A stretch of 64,000 bases of DNA from Muribaculaceae bacterium. Its GTDB lineage: Bacteria > Bacteroidota > Bacteroidia > Bacteroidales > Muribaculaceae. The stretch's first letter is position 1. The number at the start of each line of letters is the position of its first letter. The stretch is taken from contig JAFYYU010000012.1 of assembly GCA_017557425.1 (NCBI GenBank), forward strand, positions 1-64,000, given 5' to 3'. This document shows, piece after piece, positions 1-9,215 of the stretch. A model generated the notes under the pieces. The model was not told where the DNA came from and made no database searches. It saw nothing but the letters and a program-made list of their open reading frames with translations. The position numbers and the translations under genes are program-made.

Positions 1-544
1 GAACTACGTGCTCGAGGATGGCGACATCGTGTCCTGTGACTGCGGTGCCGTCACCCCCGAGGGGTTCAACGGCGACAGCACCTACACCTTCTGTGTCGGC
101 AACGTCGCCGAGGAGACCCTGCAGCTGCTGCGCACCACCAAGGAGTCGCTCTACGTCGGCATCGAGCACGCCGTGCCCGGTAACCGCATCGGCGACATCG
201 CCAACGCCATCCAGCAATATTGCGAGCGCCGCAACTACAGTGTCGTGCGCGAGATGTGCGGACATGGCGTGGGACGCAAGCTGCACGAGGACCCCGAGGT
301 ACCCAACTACGGTCGGCGTGGAACCGGTCCGCTGCTGCGCAACGGTATGACCATTGCCATCGAACCCATGATCAACATGGGCGGCAAGAACATCATTACC
401 GAGCGTGACGGCTGGACAACCCGCACTCGTGACCGCAAGCCCAGTGCGCACTTTGAGCACTCCATCGCCATCCATCATGGCAAGCCCGACATCCTCTCCT
501 CCTTTGAGGGTATCAAGGAGGTCCTGGGTGACAGGTTCATTTGA
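1..544 (+). CDS. map: Methionine aminopeptidase type I (5' end cut by window edge)
   Basis: Removes the initiator methionine from nascent proteins in the cytoplasm. The gene enters from the left edge, with its frame beginning at base 2, so the N-terminal part is missing. The visible part carries the pita-bread fold metal ligands in order: Asp in DGDIVSCDCG, Asp in NGDSTYTF, His in CGHGVGRKLHEDP, Glu in AIEPM and Glu in FEHS. The GHGVG motif and the ligand set are diagnostic of type I MetAP. It lies directly before infA and rpmJ, the usual place of map after secY in the spc operon, so co-transcription with the ribosomal genes is expected. A GTG at position 8 could be mistaken for a start but lies inside the conserved domain. 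Confidence 0.95.
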   Translation, partial: NYVLEDGDIVSCDCGAVTPEGFNGDSTYTFCVGNVAEETLQLLRTTKESLYVGIEHAVPGNRIGDIANAIQQYCERRNYSVVREMCGHGVGRKLHEDPEVPNYGRRGTGPLLRNGMTIAIEPMINMGGKNIITERDGWTTRTRDRKPSAHFEHSIAIHHGKPDILSSFEGIKEVLGDRFI

Positions 545-599
545 TTGAGACATTTTTATTGAGTTGAATAAACGATAACGATTTTTGTAGATTATATTT

Positions 600-818
600 A
601 TGGCAAAACAGACAGCAATAGAATTAGACGGTACAATCGTCGAGGCCCTGTCCAACGCAATGTTCCGCGTTGAACTCGAGAACGGCCACCAGATCACCGC
701 ACACATCAGCGGCAAGATGAGGATGCATTACATCAAAATCCTGCCCGGTGACAAGGTGAGGGTGGAAATGTCCCCCTACGATTTGACCAAAGGAAGAATC
801 TCATTCAGATACAAATAA
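600..818 (+). CDS. infA: Translation initiation factor IF-1
   Basis: Small OB-fold factor that occupies the ribosomal A site during initiation together with IF-2 and IF-3. The 72 residues are the usual IF-1 length. The sequence has the family landmarks: an N-terminal [13 protein letters not shown] strand, [23 protein letters not shown] in two parts around the RNA-binding loop, and a C-terminal [13 protein letters not shown]. It sits between map and rpmJ, the conserved order in Bacteroidota. The 55-nt gap after map is AT-rich and could hold a weak internal promoter, but no clear TAnnTTTG box was found there. Confidence 0.97.
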   Translation: MAKQTAIELDGTIVEALSNAMFRVELENGHQITAHISGKMRMHYIKILPGDKVRVEMSPYDLTKGRISFRYK

Positions 819-836
819 CAAAACCACAATACAATT

Positions 837-953
837 ATGAAAGTTAGAGCATCTATCAAGAAGCGCAACGAGGACTGCAAGATTGTACGTCGCAAAGGGC
901 GCCTGTATGTGATAAACAAAAAAAATCCCAAGTTCAAACAGCGTCAGGGATAA
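837..953 (+). CDS. rpmJ: 50S ribosomal protein L36
   Basis: A 38-codon gene, too short for most ORF cut-offs. It begins [20 protein letters not shown] and ends in PKFKQRQG, which is L36 of the Bacteroidota type. It keeps only one cysteine (in EDCKIV), so it is the zinc-free form rather than the CxxC...H form. It starts 18 nt after infA and lies before rpsM, the standard gene order. L36 binds 23S rRNA late in large-subunit assembly. Confidence 0.96.
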   Translation: MKVRASIKKRNEDCKIVRRKGRLYVINKKNPKFKQRQG

Positions 954-962
954 AAAAAGTAT

Positions 963-971
963 TAACTTTGC
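963..971 (+). promoter_or_regulatory. Internal promoter -7 box before rpsM
   Basis: TAACTTTGC matches the Bacteroidota TAnnTTTG -7 element. It lies 21 nt before the rpsM start in the short rpmJ-rpsM gap, so it could give the alpha-operon genes an extra transcript. This is a motif match only. Confidence 0.5.
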
Positions 972-992
972 AAAAATTTTTGAATTAGATAT

Positions 993-1373
993 ATGGCAGT
1001 AAGAATTGTCGGGGTTGATATTCCCCAAAACAAGCGCGGCGTCATCGCCTTGACCTACATCTTTGGTATCGGGCGCAGTTCAGCCGCTACAATCCTCAAG
1101 AAGGCCGGTGTCGACGAGAACACCCGCGTTAAGGATTGGACCGATGCCGAGGCAGCAGCTGTGCGTGAGGTGATCGGTAACGAATACAAGGTAGAAGGTG
1201 ACCTGCGTAGCGAGGTGCAGATGAACATCAAGCGATTGATGGACATCGGCTGCTACCGTGGCATCCGTCACCGCAATGGTCTCCCCGTGCGCGGTCAGAG
1301 CACCAAGAACAATGCCCGCACCCGCAAGGGCCGCAAGAAAACTGTTGCTAACAAGAAGAAAGCTACTAAATAA
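993..1373 (+). CDS. rpsM: 30S ribosomal protein S13
   Basis: Head protein of the small subunit that contacts the P-site tRNA and the large subunit. The 126 residues start [20 protein letters not shown] and carry the helix-turn-helix-like [14 protein letters not shown], the [18 protein letters not shown] core, and a lysine-rich tail ending in NKKKATK that reaches toward tRNA. All are typical of S13. It is followed after 15 nt by rpsK, as in nearly all bacteria. Confidence 0.97.
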   Translation: MAVRIVGVDIPQNKRGVIALTYIFGIGRSSAATILKKAGVDENTRVKDWTDAEAAAVREVIGNEYKVEGDLRSEVQMNIKRLMDIGCYRGIRHRNGLPVRGQSTKNNARTRKGRKKTVANKKKATK

Positions 1374-1388
1374 CATTATTGAATTATT

Positions 1389-1778
1389 ATGGCTAAAAAG
1401 ACAGTCGCAGCTAAGAAGAGAGTCGTTCGTGTTGACGGTATTGGTCAACTGCACGTGCATTCTTCATTCAACAACATCATTGTGTGCCTCGCCAACGGTG
1501 AGGGACAGGTAATTTCGTGGTCATCGGCTGGCAAGATGGGGTTCCGCGGTTCCAAGAAGAACACCCCCTACGCTGCCCAGATGGCTGCCGAAGACTGTGC
1601 AAAGGTCGCTTATGACCTCGGCTTGCGCAAGGTGAAAGCCTACGTCAAGGGTCCGGGTAATGGCCGCGAATCGGCTATCCGCACCATCCATGGCGCCGGC
1701 ATCGCCGTTACCGAGATCATCGACGTCACGCCGCTGCCCCACAACGGCTGCCGTCCTCCCAAGCGCAGAAGGGTCTAA
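1389..1778 (+). CDS. rpsK: 30S ribosomal protein S11
   Basis: Platform protein of the small subunit next to the 3' end of 16S rRNA. The 129 residues have a basic N-terminus ([19 protein letters not shown]), the family core [20 protein letters not shown] and the C-terminal signature [18 protein letters not shown]. The length and order (S13-S11-S4-alpha subunit) fit the family. The gene ends before a 175-nt gap that is unusually long for this operon and looks structured. Confidence 0.97.
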   Translation: MAKKTVAAKKRVVRVDGIGQLHVHSSFNNIIVCLANGEGQVISWSSAGKMGFRGSKKNTPYAAQMAAEDCAKVAYDLGLRKVKAYVKGPGNGRESAIRTIHGAGIAVTEIIDVTPLPHNGCRPPKRRRV

Positions 1779-1953
1779 GAGAGTTAGGCGCTTCATGCGG
1801 ACAAACTACTGTTTTAACAGGTTTTATTAACAAACTTTTTTTCGCGAATCTCTATCAGTGAATGGATTGCATTTTTTAACGACCTCTCTGCAATCGCGGC
1901 TGCACTGAAGCGATTCCAATTCACAATGTTAATCATCATTTAAGAAAAAGACT
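1779..1953 (+). promoter_or_regulatory. Structured leader before rpsD (candidate S4 autoregulatory RNA)
   Basis: The only long gap in the ribosomal cluster. Visible pairings nest: GTGAATGGA (1858-1866) with TCCAATTCAC (1915-1924, one bulge), TTGCA (1867-1871) with TGCAA (1889-1893), and TCGC (1894-1897) with GCGA (1910-1913), giving a three-stem junction. A separate small hairpin CTGTT-TT-AACAG sits near 1809-1820. S4 is a known autoregulatory ribosomal protein and S4 leader families are described for several phyla including Bacteroidia. Assignment to that class here is inference from position and fold. Confidence 0.55.
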
Positions 1954-2562
1954 ATGGCTAGATACACCGGTCCAAAATCTAAAATTGCACGTAAACTGGG
2001 TGAGCCCATCTTCGGCGAGGACAAGTACTTTGCCAAGAAGAATTATCCCCCGGGCCAGCATGGTGCCAACCGTCGCAGGAAAATGTCCGAGTACGGCACA
2101 CAGCTTCGCGAAAAACAGAAAGCAAAGTACACCTATGGTGTGCTTGAGCGTCAGTTCCGCAACCTCTTCAACAAGGCCTCTCGCATGAAGGGCGTTACTG
2201 GTGAGGTGCTCCTGCAGCTGCTCGAGGCTCGTCTCGACAACGTCGTTTATCGTCTGGGTATTGCTCCCACCCGTGCTGCTGCACGTCAGCTCGTTCTGCA
2301 CCGTCACATCACTGTCGATGGCAAGGTGGTAAACATTCCTTCCTACTCGGTCAGCGAGGGTCAGATTGTTGCCGTGCGTGAGAAGTCCAAATCGCTCGAG
2401 GTCATCCAGGATGCCCTGGCAGGCTTCAACCACAGCAAGTACCCCTGGATCGAATGGGACGAGAACATCAAGGGCGGCAAGCTCCTGCACCATCCCGTTC
2501 GTGAAGACATCCCCGAGAACATCAGGGAGCAGTTGATCGTCGAGTTGTATTCTAAACAGTAA
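1954..2562 (+). CDS. rpsD: 30S ribosomal protein S4
   Basis: Primary binding protein that nucleates 16S rRNA folding. The 202 residues begin [20 protein letters not shown] and contain the S4 RNA-binding domain ([20 protein letters not shown], then [16 protein letters not shown]) in the middle. The zinc-finger cysteines found in some S4 proteins are absent, as is common. It sits between S11 and rpoA with an 11-nt gap to rpoA. The upstream leader suggests that S4 represses this part of the operon. Confidence 0.97.
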   Translation: MARYTGPKSKIARKLGEPIFGEDKYFAKKNYPPGQHGANRRRKMSEYGTQLREKQKAKYTYGVLERQFRNLFNKASRMKGVTGEVLLQLLEARLDNVVYRLGIAPTRAAARQLVLHRHITVDGKVVNIPSYSVSEGQIVAVREKSKSLEVIQDALAGFNHSKYPWIEWDENIKGGKLLHHPVREDIPENIREQLIVELYSKQ

Positions 2563-2573
2563 AATTTTTATCC

Positions 2574-3566
2574 ATGGCTATTTTAGCATTTCAGAAACCC
2601 GACAAAGTCTTAATGTTGGAAGCCGACAACTCGTTCGGCAAGTTCGAGTTCCGTCCCTTGGAGCCCGGTTACGGCGTTACCATCGGCAACGCACTGCGCC
2701 GCATCCTCCTTTCAGGACTCGAAGGCTTTGCGATTTGCAGCATCCGCATCGATGGCGTGCAGCATGAGTTCGCAACCATCCCCGGGGTGAAGGAAGATGT
2801 CACCAATATCATCCTCAACCTCAAGAAGGTGCGCCTCAAACGCATTGTCGAGGATACCGACACCGAGAAGGCCGTTGTCAAGGTTTCAGGTCAAAGCGTC
2901 TTCAAGGCAGGCGACATTGGCAAGGTGCTCAGCGCATTCGAGGTGCTCAACCCCGATCTTGAGATCTGCCACATCGATCCCGCCAACGGTTTCCAGATTG
3001 AGCTGTCAATCAACAAGGGCAGGGGTTACCTTCCCGCTGAGGAGAACCGCAACGCCAATGACCCCATCGACGTGATCGCTATCGACTCGATCTACACGCC
3101 CATCCTGAACGTGAAGACCGCCGTCGAGAACTTCCGTGTCGAGCAGAAGACCGACTACGAGAAGCTCGTCATCGAGATCACCACCGATGGCTCCATTCAC
3201 CCCAAGGACGCTCTTAAGGGCGCTGCCGAAATCCTGATTCAGCACTTCCAGCTCTTCACCGACCGCGAGATCGTTCTCGACAACACCGAGAACAACGCCA
3301 ACGAAGAGTTTGACGAGGAAGTACTCAAGATGCGTCAGCTGCTCAAGACCAAACTTGTTGACATGGACCTCTCTGTACGCGCCCTCAACTGCCTCAAGTC
3401 GGCAGAAGTCGAGACGCTTGGAGAACTCGTGGTCTTCAACAAGACAGACCTGCTCAAGTTCCGCAACTTCGGTAAGAAGTCGCTCAGCGAGCTTGAGGAA
3501 CTGTTGGCCACCCTCAATCTGCACTTTGGCATGGATATCACTAAATACAAATTAGAAAAAGAGTAA
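2574..3566 (+). CDS. rpoA: DNA-directed RNA polymerase alpha subunit
   Basis: Alpha subunit that dimerises to start core RNA polymerase assembly and whose C-terminal domain contacts DNA and activators. The 330 residues show the N-terminal assembly domain ([20 protein letters not shown] near residues 30-50) and the C-terminal helix-hairpin-helix domain ([19 protein letters not shown], then [14 protein letters not shown]). The length is normal for Bacteroidota. It lies between rpsD and rplQ with short gaps, so all three are surely co-transcribed. Confidence 0.98.
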   Translation: MAILAFQKPDKVLMLEADNSFGKFEFRPLEPGYGVTIGNALRRILLSGLEGFAICSIRIDGVQHEFATIPGVKEDVTNIILNLKKVRLKRIVEDTDTEKAVVKVSGQSVFKAGDIGKVLSAFEVLNPDLEICHIDPANGFQIELSINKGRGYLPAEENRNANDPIDVIAIDSIYTPILNVKTAVENFRVEQKTDYEKLVIEITTDGSIHPKDALKGAAEILIQHFQLFTDREIVLDNTENNANEEFDEEVLKMRQLLKTKLVDMDLSVRALNCLKSAEVETLGELVVFNKTDLLKFRNFGKKSLSELEELLATLNLHFGMDITKYKLEKE

Positions 3567-3572
3567 AAAACA

Positions 3573-4070
3573 ATGAGACACAATAAGAAATTCAACCACC
3601 TGAGCCGCAAGAGTGCACATCGTGAAGCCATGTTGGCCAACATGACCATCTCGCTGATCATGCACAAGCGCATCGTTACGACCCTTGCTAAGGCTAAAGC
3701 TCTGCGCATCTACGCCGAGCCCATCATCAACAGGGCTAAGGACGATACCACCGCATCGCGCCGCATTGTCTTCAAGCATCTCCAGAACAAGGAGGCCGTT
3801 AAGGAATTATACTCGACGGTAGCTGCCAAGATCGCTGACCGTCCCGGTGGTTACACCCGCATCCTCAAGTTGGGCAACCGTCTTGGTGACAATGCCAAGA
3901 CCTGCTTCATCGAGCTCGTAGACTTCAACGAGGCTATGCTCGAAGCCAAGAGCCAGGAGAAGGCCGCTGCTAAGAAGACAACCCGTCGCAGCCGCAAGAA
4001 AGCCGCCGCTCCCGTAGCCGAGGCTCCCGCAGCTCCCGCTACCGAGGAAGCTCCCAAGACCGAAGAGTAA
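3573..4070 (+). CDS. rplQ: 50S ribosomal protein L17
   Basis: Large-subunit protein near the exit tunnel. The first 115 residues are the standard L17 domain ([31 protein letters not shown]-like segment; [20 protein letters not shown]). The last 50 residues form a low-complexity Lys/Ala/Pro/Glu tail ending in APKTEE. Such tails are frequent on L17 of Bacteroidota, so the 165-residue length is not abnormal. It is the last gene of the ribosomal operon and is followed by a strong terminator. Confidence 0.97.
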   Translation: MRHNKKFNHLSRKSAHREAMLANMTISLIMHKRIVTTLAKAKALRIYAEPIINRAKDDTTASRRIVFKHLQNKEAVKELYSTVAAKIADRPGGYTRILKLGNRLGDNAKTCFIELVDFNEAMLEAKSQEKAAAKKTTRRSRKKAAAPVAEAPAAPATEEAPKTEE

Positions 4071-4101
4071 ACACTGCCGCTTCAATATAAGCGATAATTG
4101 T

Positions 4102-4137
4102 AACGAACCCCGCAGCCCTTACGGCGCGGGGTTCGTT
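4102..4137 (+). terminator. Terminator of the ribosomal operon
   Basis: Perfect 12-bp stem AACGAACCCCGC (4102-4113) with GCGGGGTTCGTT (4126-4137) around a 12-nt loop, followed by a short T-containing tail. It lies 31 nt after rplQ and before the convergent lipoprotein gene. Confidence 0.85.
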
Positions 4138-4176
4138 GTTTCATGCCTTGGCTCCCTGGGAGGGAGAACCCGCATC

Positions 4177-4551
4177 TCATTTGGCGGGCTGTTTCTCATC
4201 CAGGGGCTTCAAGGGAATCTTCTTGGGGACCACCTTGGTGTCTTCAGGTTTGGCTGTTTGCTGGACCACAGCCTCCATCAGGGCCTTATTGGTGTTGAGG
4301 GTGTCACCTTCAGGCGATATCATGTAGATGGCCTGGGCAGGGGTGTCTTGAGGTTGGGAAAACATCTTTACCATCTTGTCAAGGAATAACTTGGCAGCGG
4401 CCGTGTCGTTCTCAGCCTCGATTTTCTCGACAACCTCCTTGCCGTCAGGCATCACTTTCACAAAGCGATAACTCCTGGGCTTCTCGTTACACGATACCAG
4501 ACATCCGCAGCACACGGCCGCAACGATGACTGCGCAGAATAACTTTCTCAT
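4177..4551 (-). CDS. Hypothetical lipoprotein
   Basis: A 124-residue protein of unknown function. The N-terminus is a clear lipoprotein signal: basic MRK, hydrophobic stretch, then lipobox LVSC with Cys about residue 21. The mature part is hydrophilic, with a short repeated sense of PDG/PEGD turns (VMPDGKEVVEK, ISPEGDTLN), and ends in a Pro/Lys-rich tail (KKIPLKPLDEKQ). No family was recognised. It lies 8 nt downstream of the ROK kinase gene on the same strand, so it is probably read on the same transcript. Envelope location is inferred from the signal alone. Confidence 0.75.
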   Translation of the reverse strand: MRKLFCAVIVAAVCCGCLVSCNEKPRSYRFVKVMPDGKEVVEKIEAENDTAAAKLFLDKMVKMFSQPQDTPAQAIYMISPEGDTLNTNKALMEAVVQQTAKPEDTKVVPKKIPLKPLDEKQPAK

Positions 4552-4559
4552 GGCCGCTT

Positions 4560-5522
4560 TTACTCCTTGATTTCCCAGCCCAGTGCGCTGGCACCCAGCA
4601 CGGCGGCGTCGCTCTCCTTGAGTTCGCTGATGAGGATCTTTACCTTACCCTTGTAGATGCCCAGAACGTTGCGCTCAAACGCCTCCTTCACGGGGTTCAT
4701 GATCAGGTCGCCGCTCTTGGTCAAGCCGCCGAACAGCACAAATGCCTCAGGGCTTGAGAAGTTGGTGAAGTCTGCCAGGGCCTCGCCCAGGATAGTACCC
4801 GTGTAGTTGAAGATTTCCTTGGCCAACTGGTCGCCGGCAATAGCGCAGTCATACACATCCTTGCTCGTGATGGCCGAGATGTCATAATCGCGCAGTTTCG
4901 ACGGCTCGTTGCGCAGTTCCAGGAACTCGCGTGCCGTGCGTGCCACACCCGTTGCCGAGCAGTAAGCCTCCAGACAGCCCGTGCGACCGCAGCCGCACAC
5001 GCGGCCGTTGGTGCGCTTCACGATCACGTGGCCCAGCTCGCCGGCAAAGCCGTCGTGGCCGTAAACCATCTGACCGTTAACCACGATACCGCTGCCCACA
5101 CCGGTGCCCAGCGTGATCATGATGAAGTCCTTCATGCCGCGGGCCACGCCGTAGGTCATCTCGCCGATAGCGGCAGCGTTCGCGTCGTTGGTGATCAGGC
5201 AGGGAATGCCGAATTTCTGGGTCACCATCTCAGCCAGGGGGATGGGAGTGGGCCAGGGCAGGTTCGGAGCCTGGTCGATAAGGCCGGTGTAGTAGTTGCC
5301 GTTGGGAGCGCCGATGCCGATGCCGTTGATTTTGCCCTCAGCGTCATTCTCCTTGATCAGACGCGTCAGCTCGCCGTGCAACTCATCGATGTAGTCATTA
5401 AAATCGCTGTGCTTGGCGGTTTTGATCGAACTGCTGGCGATAACAGTGCCGCGAGCGTCCACAATGCCAAAGACGGTGTTCGTGCCGCCCATGTCAATAC
5501 CGATTACATAAGGTTTTGCCAT
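4560..5522 (-). CDS. ROK-family sugar kinase, probable glucokinase
   Basis: Phosphorylates a hexose, most likely glucose, with ATP in the cytoplasm. The 320 residues show the N-terminal phosphate loop GIDMGGTNTVFGIV, the substrate segment ITNDANAAAIGE with the catalytic Asp, LGTGVGSGIVVNG, and the ROK signature GELGHV followed by the zinc-binding cluster CGCGRTGCLEAYCS. These are the full set for an active ROK kinase rather than a ROK repressor, since no N-terminal helix-turn-helix is present. Exact sugar specificity is not decided by sequence. A TATCTTTGC box (5575-5583, minus) lies about 55 nt upstream. Confidence 0.9.
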   Translation of the reverse strand: MAKPYVIGIDMGGTNTVFGIVDARGTVIASSSIKTAKHSDFNDYIDELHGELTRLIKENDAEGKINGIGIGAPNGNYYTGLIDQAPNLPWPTPIPLAEMVTQKFGIPCLITNDANAAAIGEMTYGVARGMKDFIMITLGTGVGSGIVVNGQMVYGHDGFAGELGHVIVKRTNGRVCGCGRTGCLEAYCSATGVARTAREFLELRNEPSKLRDYDISAITSKDVYDCAIAGDQLAKEIFNYTGTILGEALADFTNFSSPEAFVLFGGLTKSGDLIMNPVKEAFERNVLGIYKGKVKILISELKESDAAVLGASALGWEIKE

Positions 5523-5574
5523 AATCTTTAGGTTCTGTTTATTGGTTGATAATATAATTATATACAGTTAATGG

Positions 5575-5583
5575 GCAAAGATA
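5575..5583 (-). promoter_or_regulatory. Promoter -7 box for the ROK kinase
   Basis: Read on the minus strand this is TATCTTTGC, a full match to TAnnTTTG, placed 53 nt before the kinase start. Confidence 0.6.
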
Positions 5584-5646
5584 ATAAAAAGTTGTCATTT
5601 CTACGTTTTTTTAAATGAATATTATCTAAGCACATCAAAAAATTGC

Positions 5647-5655
5647 TATCTTTGC
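5647..5655 (+). promoter_or_regulatory. Promoter -7 box for the candidate non-coding RNA
   Basis: TATCTTTGC on the plus strand, divergent from the kinase promoter. The next open reading frame on this strand starts nearly 400 nt downstream, and the intervening DNA folds strongly, so the box most likely drives the structured RNA described next. Confidence 0.6.
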
Positions 5656-5661
5656 ACCAAC

Positions 5662-5985
5662 TCATTGACGGTTTCAGGTCGCAGCGGTGGCCACTATAAC
5701 TCCGTCAATGAACACATATTAGATACAGGCGTTTTCTGTAACGCTTTGGTTTTGACACCTCAAGAATCTCGCAAATTCTAAACGAAAAGTCAAAAACAAA
5801 GCAGCGGGAACGCCCCTATTGATGTACTATATCCATTTCACGGGTCATCGCAAGGTGGCTTACGAGATATGATATACGCATCATAGTGGGGCTTTGTCGC
5901 TGCTCGTTCTGACTTTTCGGGCATGCGAGAGCCTTTGAGGTGTGGAACTGAGCAGCAGACTTGGCTCCACGCTTTGTTTTTAATA
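5662..5985 (+). ncRNA. Candidate structured non-coding RNA, 6S-like rod
   Basis: The stretch has no good ORF but strong pairing. A first hairpin joins CATTGACGG and CCGTCAATG (about 5662-5709), and a second small one GCGTT/AACGC (5730-5744). Then a near-200-nt rod (about 5752-5945) pairs in matched segments separated by small internal loops: ACACCTCAA with TTGAGGTGT, TCTCGCA with TGCGAGA, CGAAAAGTCA with TGACTTTTCG, GCAGCG with CGCTGC, GCCCC with GGGGC, GATG with CATC. A short hairpin and a T-run (5971-5981) could end it. Rod shape and length resemble 6S RNA, and a Bacteroidales RNA of this sort has been described. A decaying inverted-repeat element is the alternative. Confidence 0.55.
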
Positions 5986-6045
5986 GGTATTACCTCTAAT
6001 TATCAACCTCTGGTTGCCGAGAGCCACAACCATAAATAATGAATT

Positions 6046-8175
6046 ATGGCTTTATCTAATAATCTTCAACTTTTTTGTCCTGTTAGAGGACTATTAACTG
6101 TGAACAAAAAGAGTAAAGATGGGTTGACAGCTACTGAAGAATCATATCGTGTTGAAGCTATAAGATATTTAATATCAAAGGGTTACCCAAAGGAAAACTT
6201 TTGGATTGAGCCCATAATTAAGAAATTTGGAAATGGCGGCAGAAACTGTTTCAGAAGTGATTTCGCCGTTTTGGATATACCTGCCTGTGAGGTGGGGTCT
6301 AATACACCCGATGAGATTTTGAACCATTCTTTGCTAATCTGTGAAGTAAAAAGAGATAACTCAAAGAGTGATTATGTCAAAATTACCCAAGTAAAACCCA
6401 TGTTAGATTTTGCTATAAATCAAAATACCATCGGGTTATACTGGGATAATATTGAAAGAAGGGTCTTTTGGATTGAAATAAACAACAATAAAAAGGAGAT
6501 TAAAGAAGGCCCTATTTCTTTTATACCATCATTTGGCCTATCTGTTAAAACGAAACCTTTGACTTTTAAGACAATTGAACCAGCAGAAAACTTATTAGAT
6601 ACATTTGCAAGAATTGAAGATGTATTGCATCAAGCGGCTTTTGACCCCGAAAAAAGATATGAGATTATACTTCAACTACTCCTCGCAAAGATTTTTGATG
6701 AACATCAATTTGAAACTCGTGAAGATAAACCGTTGGAAATTCAAGATTTTCAAGCTATTGGTACAACACCAGAAATGGCATTGAAAAAAATGGAAAGTGT
6801 CGTAAAAAGAGCGGTTTCATTTTATAGCAAGCATCTACCTAATAAGATCTCTGATGAGTTATTGTTAAATGGCGATCAACTATTACAAGTTCTTCAAATT
6901 CTTGCGCCGATTAAAATAACTCATTCAAAAAGAGATGTTGTGCAAACATTCTACATGAAGTTCGCTAAGGACTTGTATAAATGGGATTTAGCTCAATACT
7001 TTACACCCACAACAGTAACGGATTTCCTTGTAGAGATTGTTAATCCTCAATTTGGTGAACATGTTGCAGACCCTGCATGTGGTAGTGCTGATTTTCTTGT
7101 CGCGGCATTTAGAAAATTAAGGCAATACAATCCTGGCTATGCCGATTGTGTTTGGGGTATAGATAATTCTCCTAATGCGGTTCAAGTTGCTGTTTTGAAT
7201 ATGCTATTGAATGGCGATGGGAAAACAAATATTAATAGAGATGACTCTCTGGCAAATGTGAGTGATTATCTTGAGCGTTTTGATGTGATCACTTGTAATC
7301 CGCCTTTTGGTAGTAAGATTGTTGAGAAAAGAAAAGCTGTTCTTAAACAATATGATTTAGGTTTTGAGTGGGAACTTGGAAAAGATTATTACTATAATAA
7401 AACTGATAAATTGCTTTCAAGTCAAGAGACAGGCATTCTTTTTATTGAAACATGTATAAAAGAATGTAAACCAGGTGGTCGGATTGCTATAATATTGCCA
7501 AATGGATATCTTGGTAATCGTTCACCAAAGTATAGGATAGTTAGGGAATGGATCCTAAAACACACTAAAATTGCAGCAATTATCTCCTTGCCTAGATTCA
7601 CTTTTAAATCAAGTGGAGCTGATGTTAGCGCTTCTGTTCTTTATTTAGAAAAACGCCATACAACTATCAAATTATTTAATGAAGACCATATTTATCGTTT
7701 TGCAGTTGAACTTATTGAAAAGGTCGGTTGGGATGCTGGAAATAAGAAAGCACAACCAATCTATAAACGTAACAAAGATGATGGTAGCCTTATTATAGAT
7801 AAAGATGGAGACCCTATTTTAGATTGCGATTTCATGCCTGCTGTAGATAGAATTGTCAATAGTGATGCTGCAAATTGTTTTGAATGGTTAAATAAAAATC
7901 GTCAATCTCACTATAATCCAGAAAGTTGGTCGATTGGTATTGACCTTGTTTATGCAGACCCCGACTTAACACTAGACCCCAAAAGATATGGTAGAAAGGT
8001 CATGCAATTAAGAGAAAAATTATCTAAGAATCCACATGTTCTTCTTGGTAATATTGTCGATTTCATACCAGAGTGTCAAACAAGTGATGGCTTAAAGATT
8101 AGAATAAATAAATCGGCAATATATAACTATTGTATCGTCCTAAAAAAAGTTGACTTGGGAAGTGTTAATAATTAG
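6046..8175 (+). pseudogene. Single-chain restriction-modification enzyme, 5' part (disrupted by IS)
   Basis: Fused nuclease and N6-adenine methyltransferase, as in type IIG/type I-like systems. Residues 30-130 resemble the HsdR N-terminal nuclease fold, with Asp72 in RSDFAVLD and Glu100-x-Lys102 in ICEVKRD. A helical HsdM-like region follows, then methylase motif I DPACGSADFL (from residue 342) and motif IV NPPF (residue 418). The target-recognition part starts near residue 660 and is broken after Tyr695 (base 8130) by an IS3-family element. The last 14 codons to the stop at 8175 are IS sequence. The truncated protein keeps nuclease and methylase motifs but loses most of its recognition domain, so it is probably inactive. 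AT-rich relative to its neighbours. Rest of gene at 9691-10194. Confidence 0.88.
8131..8154 (+). repeat. IS left terminal inverted repeat
   Basis: 24-nt end of the IS, lying inside the residual reading frame of the restriction gene. It pairs with 9664-9687 with five mismatches; the cores GTCCTAAAA and GTTGAC are shared. Confidence 0.88.
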
Positions 8176-8229
8176 TTAACTCAATAATGAGGATTACGGG
8201 TAATTGGCTCCGAGTCCTTGTTGTTTGCA

Positions 8230-8265
8230 TAAAATGGTGTGGGGCTCGATGCCCCACCCATTTTA
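8230..8265 (-). terminator. Hairpin terminator after the transposase gene
   Basis: TAAAATGG-(T)-GTGGGGC (8230-8245) pairs with GCCCCAC-CCATTTTA (8251-8265) around loop TCGAT, a 15-bp stem with one bulged base. It overlaps the end of orfB and lies inside the IS, so it could end transposase transcripts and also block read-through from the host gene. Confidence 0.65.
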
Positions 8266-9210
8266 AGGTGGACTACGGTCCAAATGGTCGTCGTCCCTGT
8301 TGTTTGCATCGGCAAAGGTATTATTTTTCTGTGACATATCATTGCTTTTGTAATAATATGGTTTCCACACTCTGATTAGCTCGCCGTTCATATGGTGGGC
8401 TTCTTCAGGTGTAAAATAGCCCAGACTGAGATGAGGCCGCTTCGAGTTATAGATGTTGATAATGTCTTTCAGCTTTGCCTCTGCATTGTCCTCTGTCAGA
8501 TCCGCCAACTCAATGAACTCTTTCTTCAAAATGCCGTTAACACGTTCAGCTATGGCATTCTGGCGCGGGTCTCCATTCTCTGTCATGCTTGGCATGATTC
8601 CGTGTTTCTTAAGCAGCGCTATGTATTTACTCGCACAGTACTGTGTGCCTCTATCGCTGTGATGGATGAGCCCTCTCGTGCTTTCACACTGCCTAATCGC
8701 CATCTTCAGTGCTTCGACCGCATTGATCGTGAACAGAGTGTCGGAAAACTTCCAGCCAACAATTTTCTTTGAGTAAGCATCGGTGATCAAGTATAGGTAA
8801 TAGAATTTATCTCCCATCAGTATATAGGTGATATCACTTACCCATATCTCGTTTGGACGGCTTGGCACGACATCAATAATGGCGTTCGGATAAATGTGGA
8901 AATGATGCTTCGAGAATGTTGTCCGGGTTCTGTTCCTGCGAGGCTTAGCCAGCATTCCTGCCATCCGAAGGATGTCAAATAGCCTGTCCCTGCCAATCTC
9001 AAGACCGTAATTCTTTGCCAACATGTACTGCAGCTTGCGCACACCGATGCGAGGCATCATTGCGCGGATTTCCTTAACTGTCTCCAGCACCATGTCCTCC
9101 TGGACGGACGACAGGTGTTTGCGGTTAAGGCTTTGGTAATAAGCTTGTGTGCTATAGCCAAACAATTCACACAGATAATCCACCCTCAACCAAGGGAAAT
9201 CTGTGCGCAA
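8263..9210 (-). CDS. IS3-family transposase OrfB (DDE integrase core)
   Basis: Catalytic half of the transposase. The 315 residues include an N-terminal HTH_21-like region (MMPRIGVRKLQYMLAK) and the rve integrase core. The DDE triad can be read: Asp in WVSDITYI, Asp in HHSDRGTQY, and Glu in NAIAERVNG, with the usual conserved Lys/Arg nearby. The listed start is a TTG. In this family OrfB is normally made as an OrfAB fusion, and the frame is indeed open upstream to a slippery A-AAA-AAA at 9234-9240. The last 35 residues (after VWKPYYYK) are polar and end within the IS left arm. Confidence 0.92.
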   Translation of the reverse strand: MRTDFPWLRVDYLCELFGYSTQAYYQSLNRKHLSSVQEDMVLETVKEIRAMMPRIGVRKLQYMLAKNYGLEIGRDRLFDILRMAGMLAKPRRNRTRTTFSKHHFHIYPNAIIDVVPSRPNEIWVSDITYILMGDKFYYLYLITDAYSKKIVGWKFSDTLFTINAVEALKMAIRQCESTRGLIHHSDRGTQYCASKYIALLKKHGIMPSMTENGDPRQNAIAERVNGILKKEFIELADLTEDNAEAKLKDIINIYNSKRPHLSLGYFTPEEAHHMNGELIRVWKPYYYKSNDMSQKNNTFADANNRDDDHLDRSPP

Positions 9211-9215
9211 GCTCT

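Noticed and set aside
5731-5985. Possible tmRNA, RNase P RNA or SRP RNA
   Set aside because: The conserved tmRNA ends and tag region, the RNase P GAGGAAAGTCC core and the SRP GGTCAGG/GGAAGG loops are all missing; only the rod shape of 6S fits.
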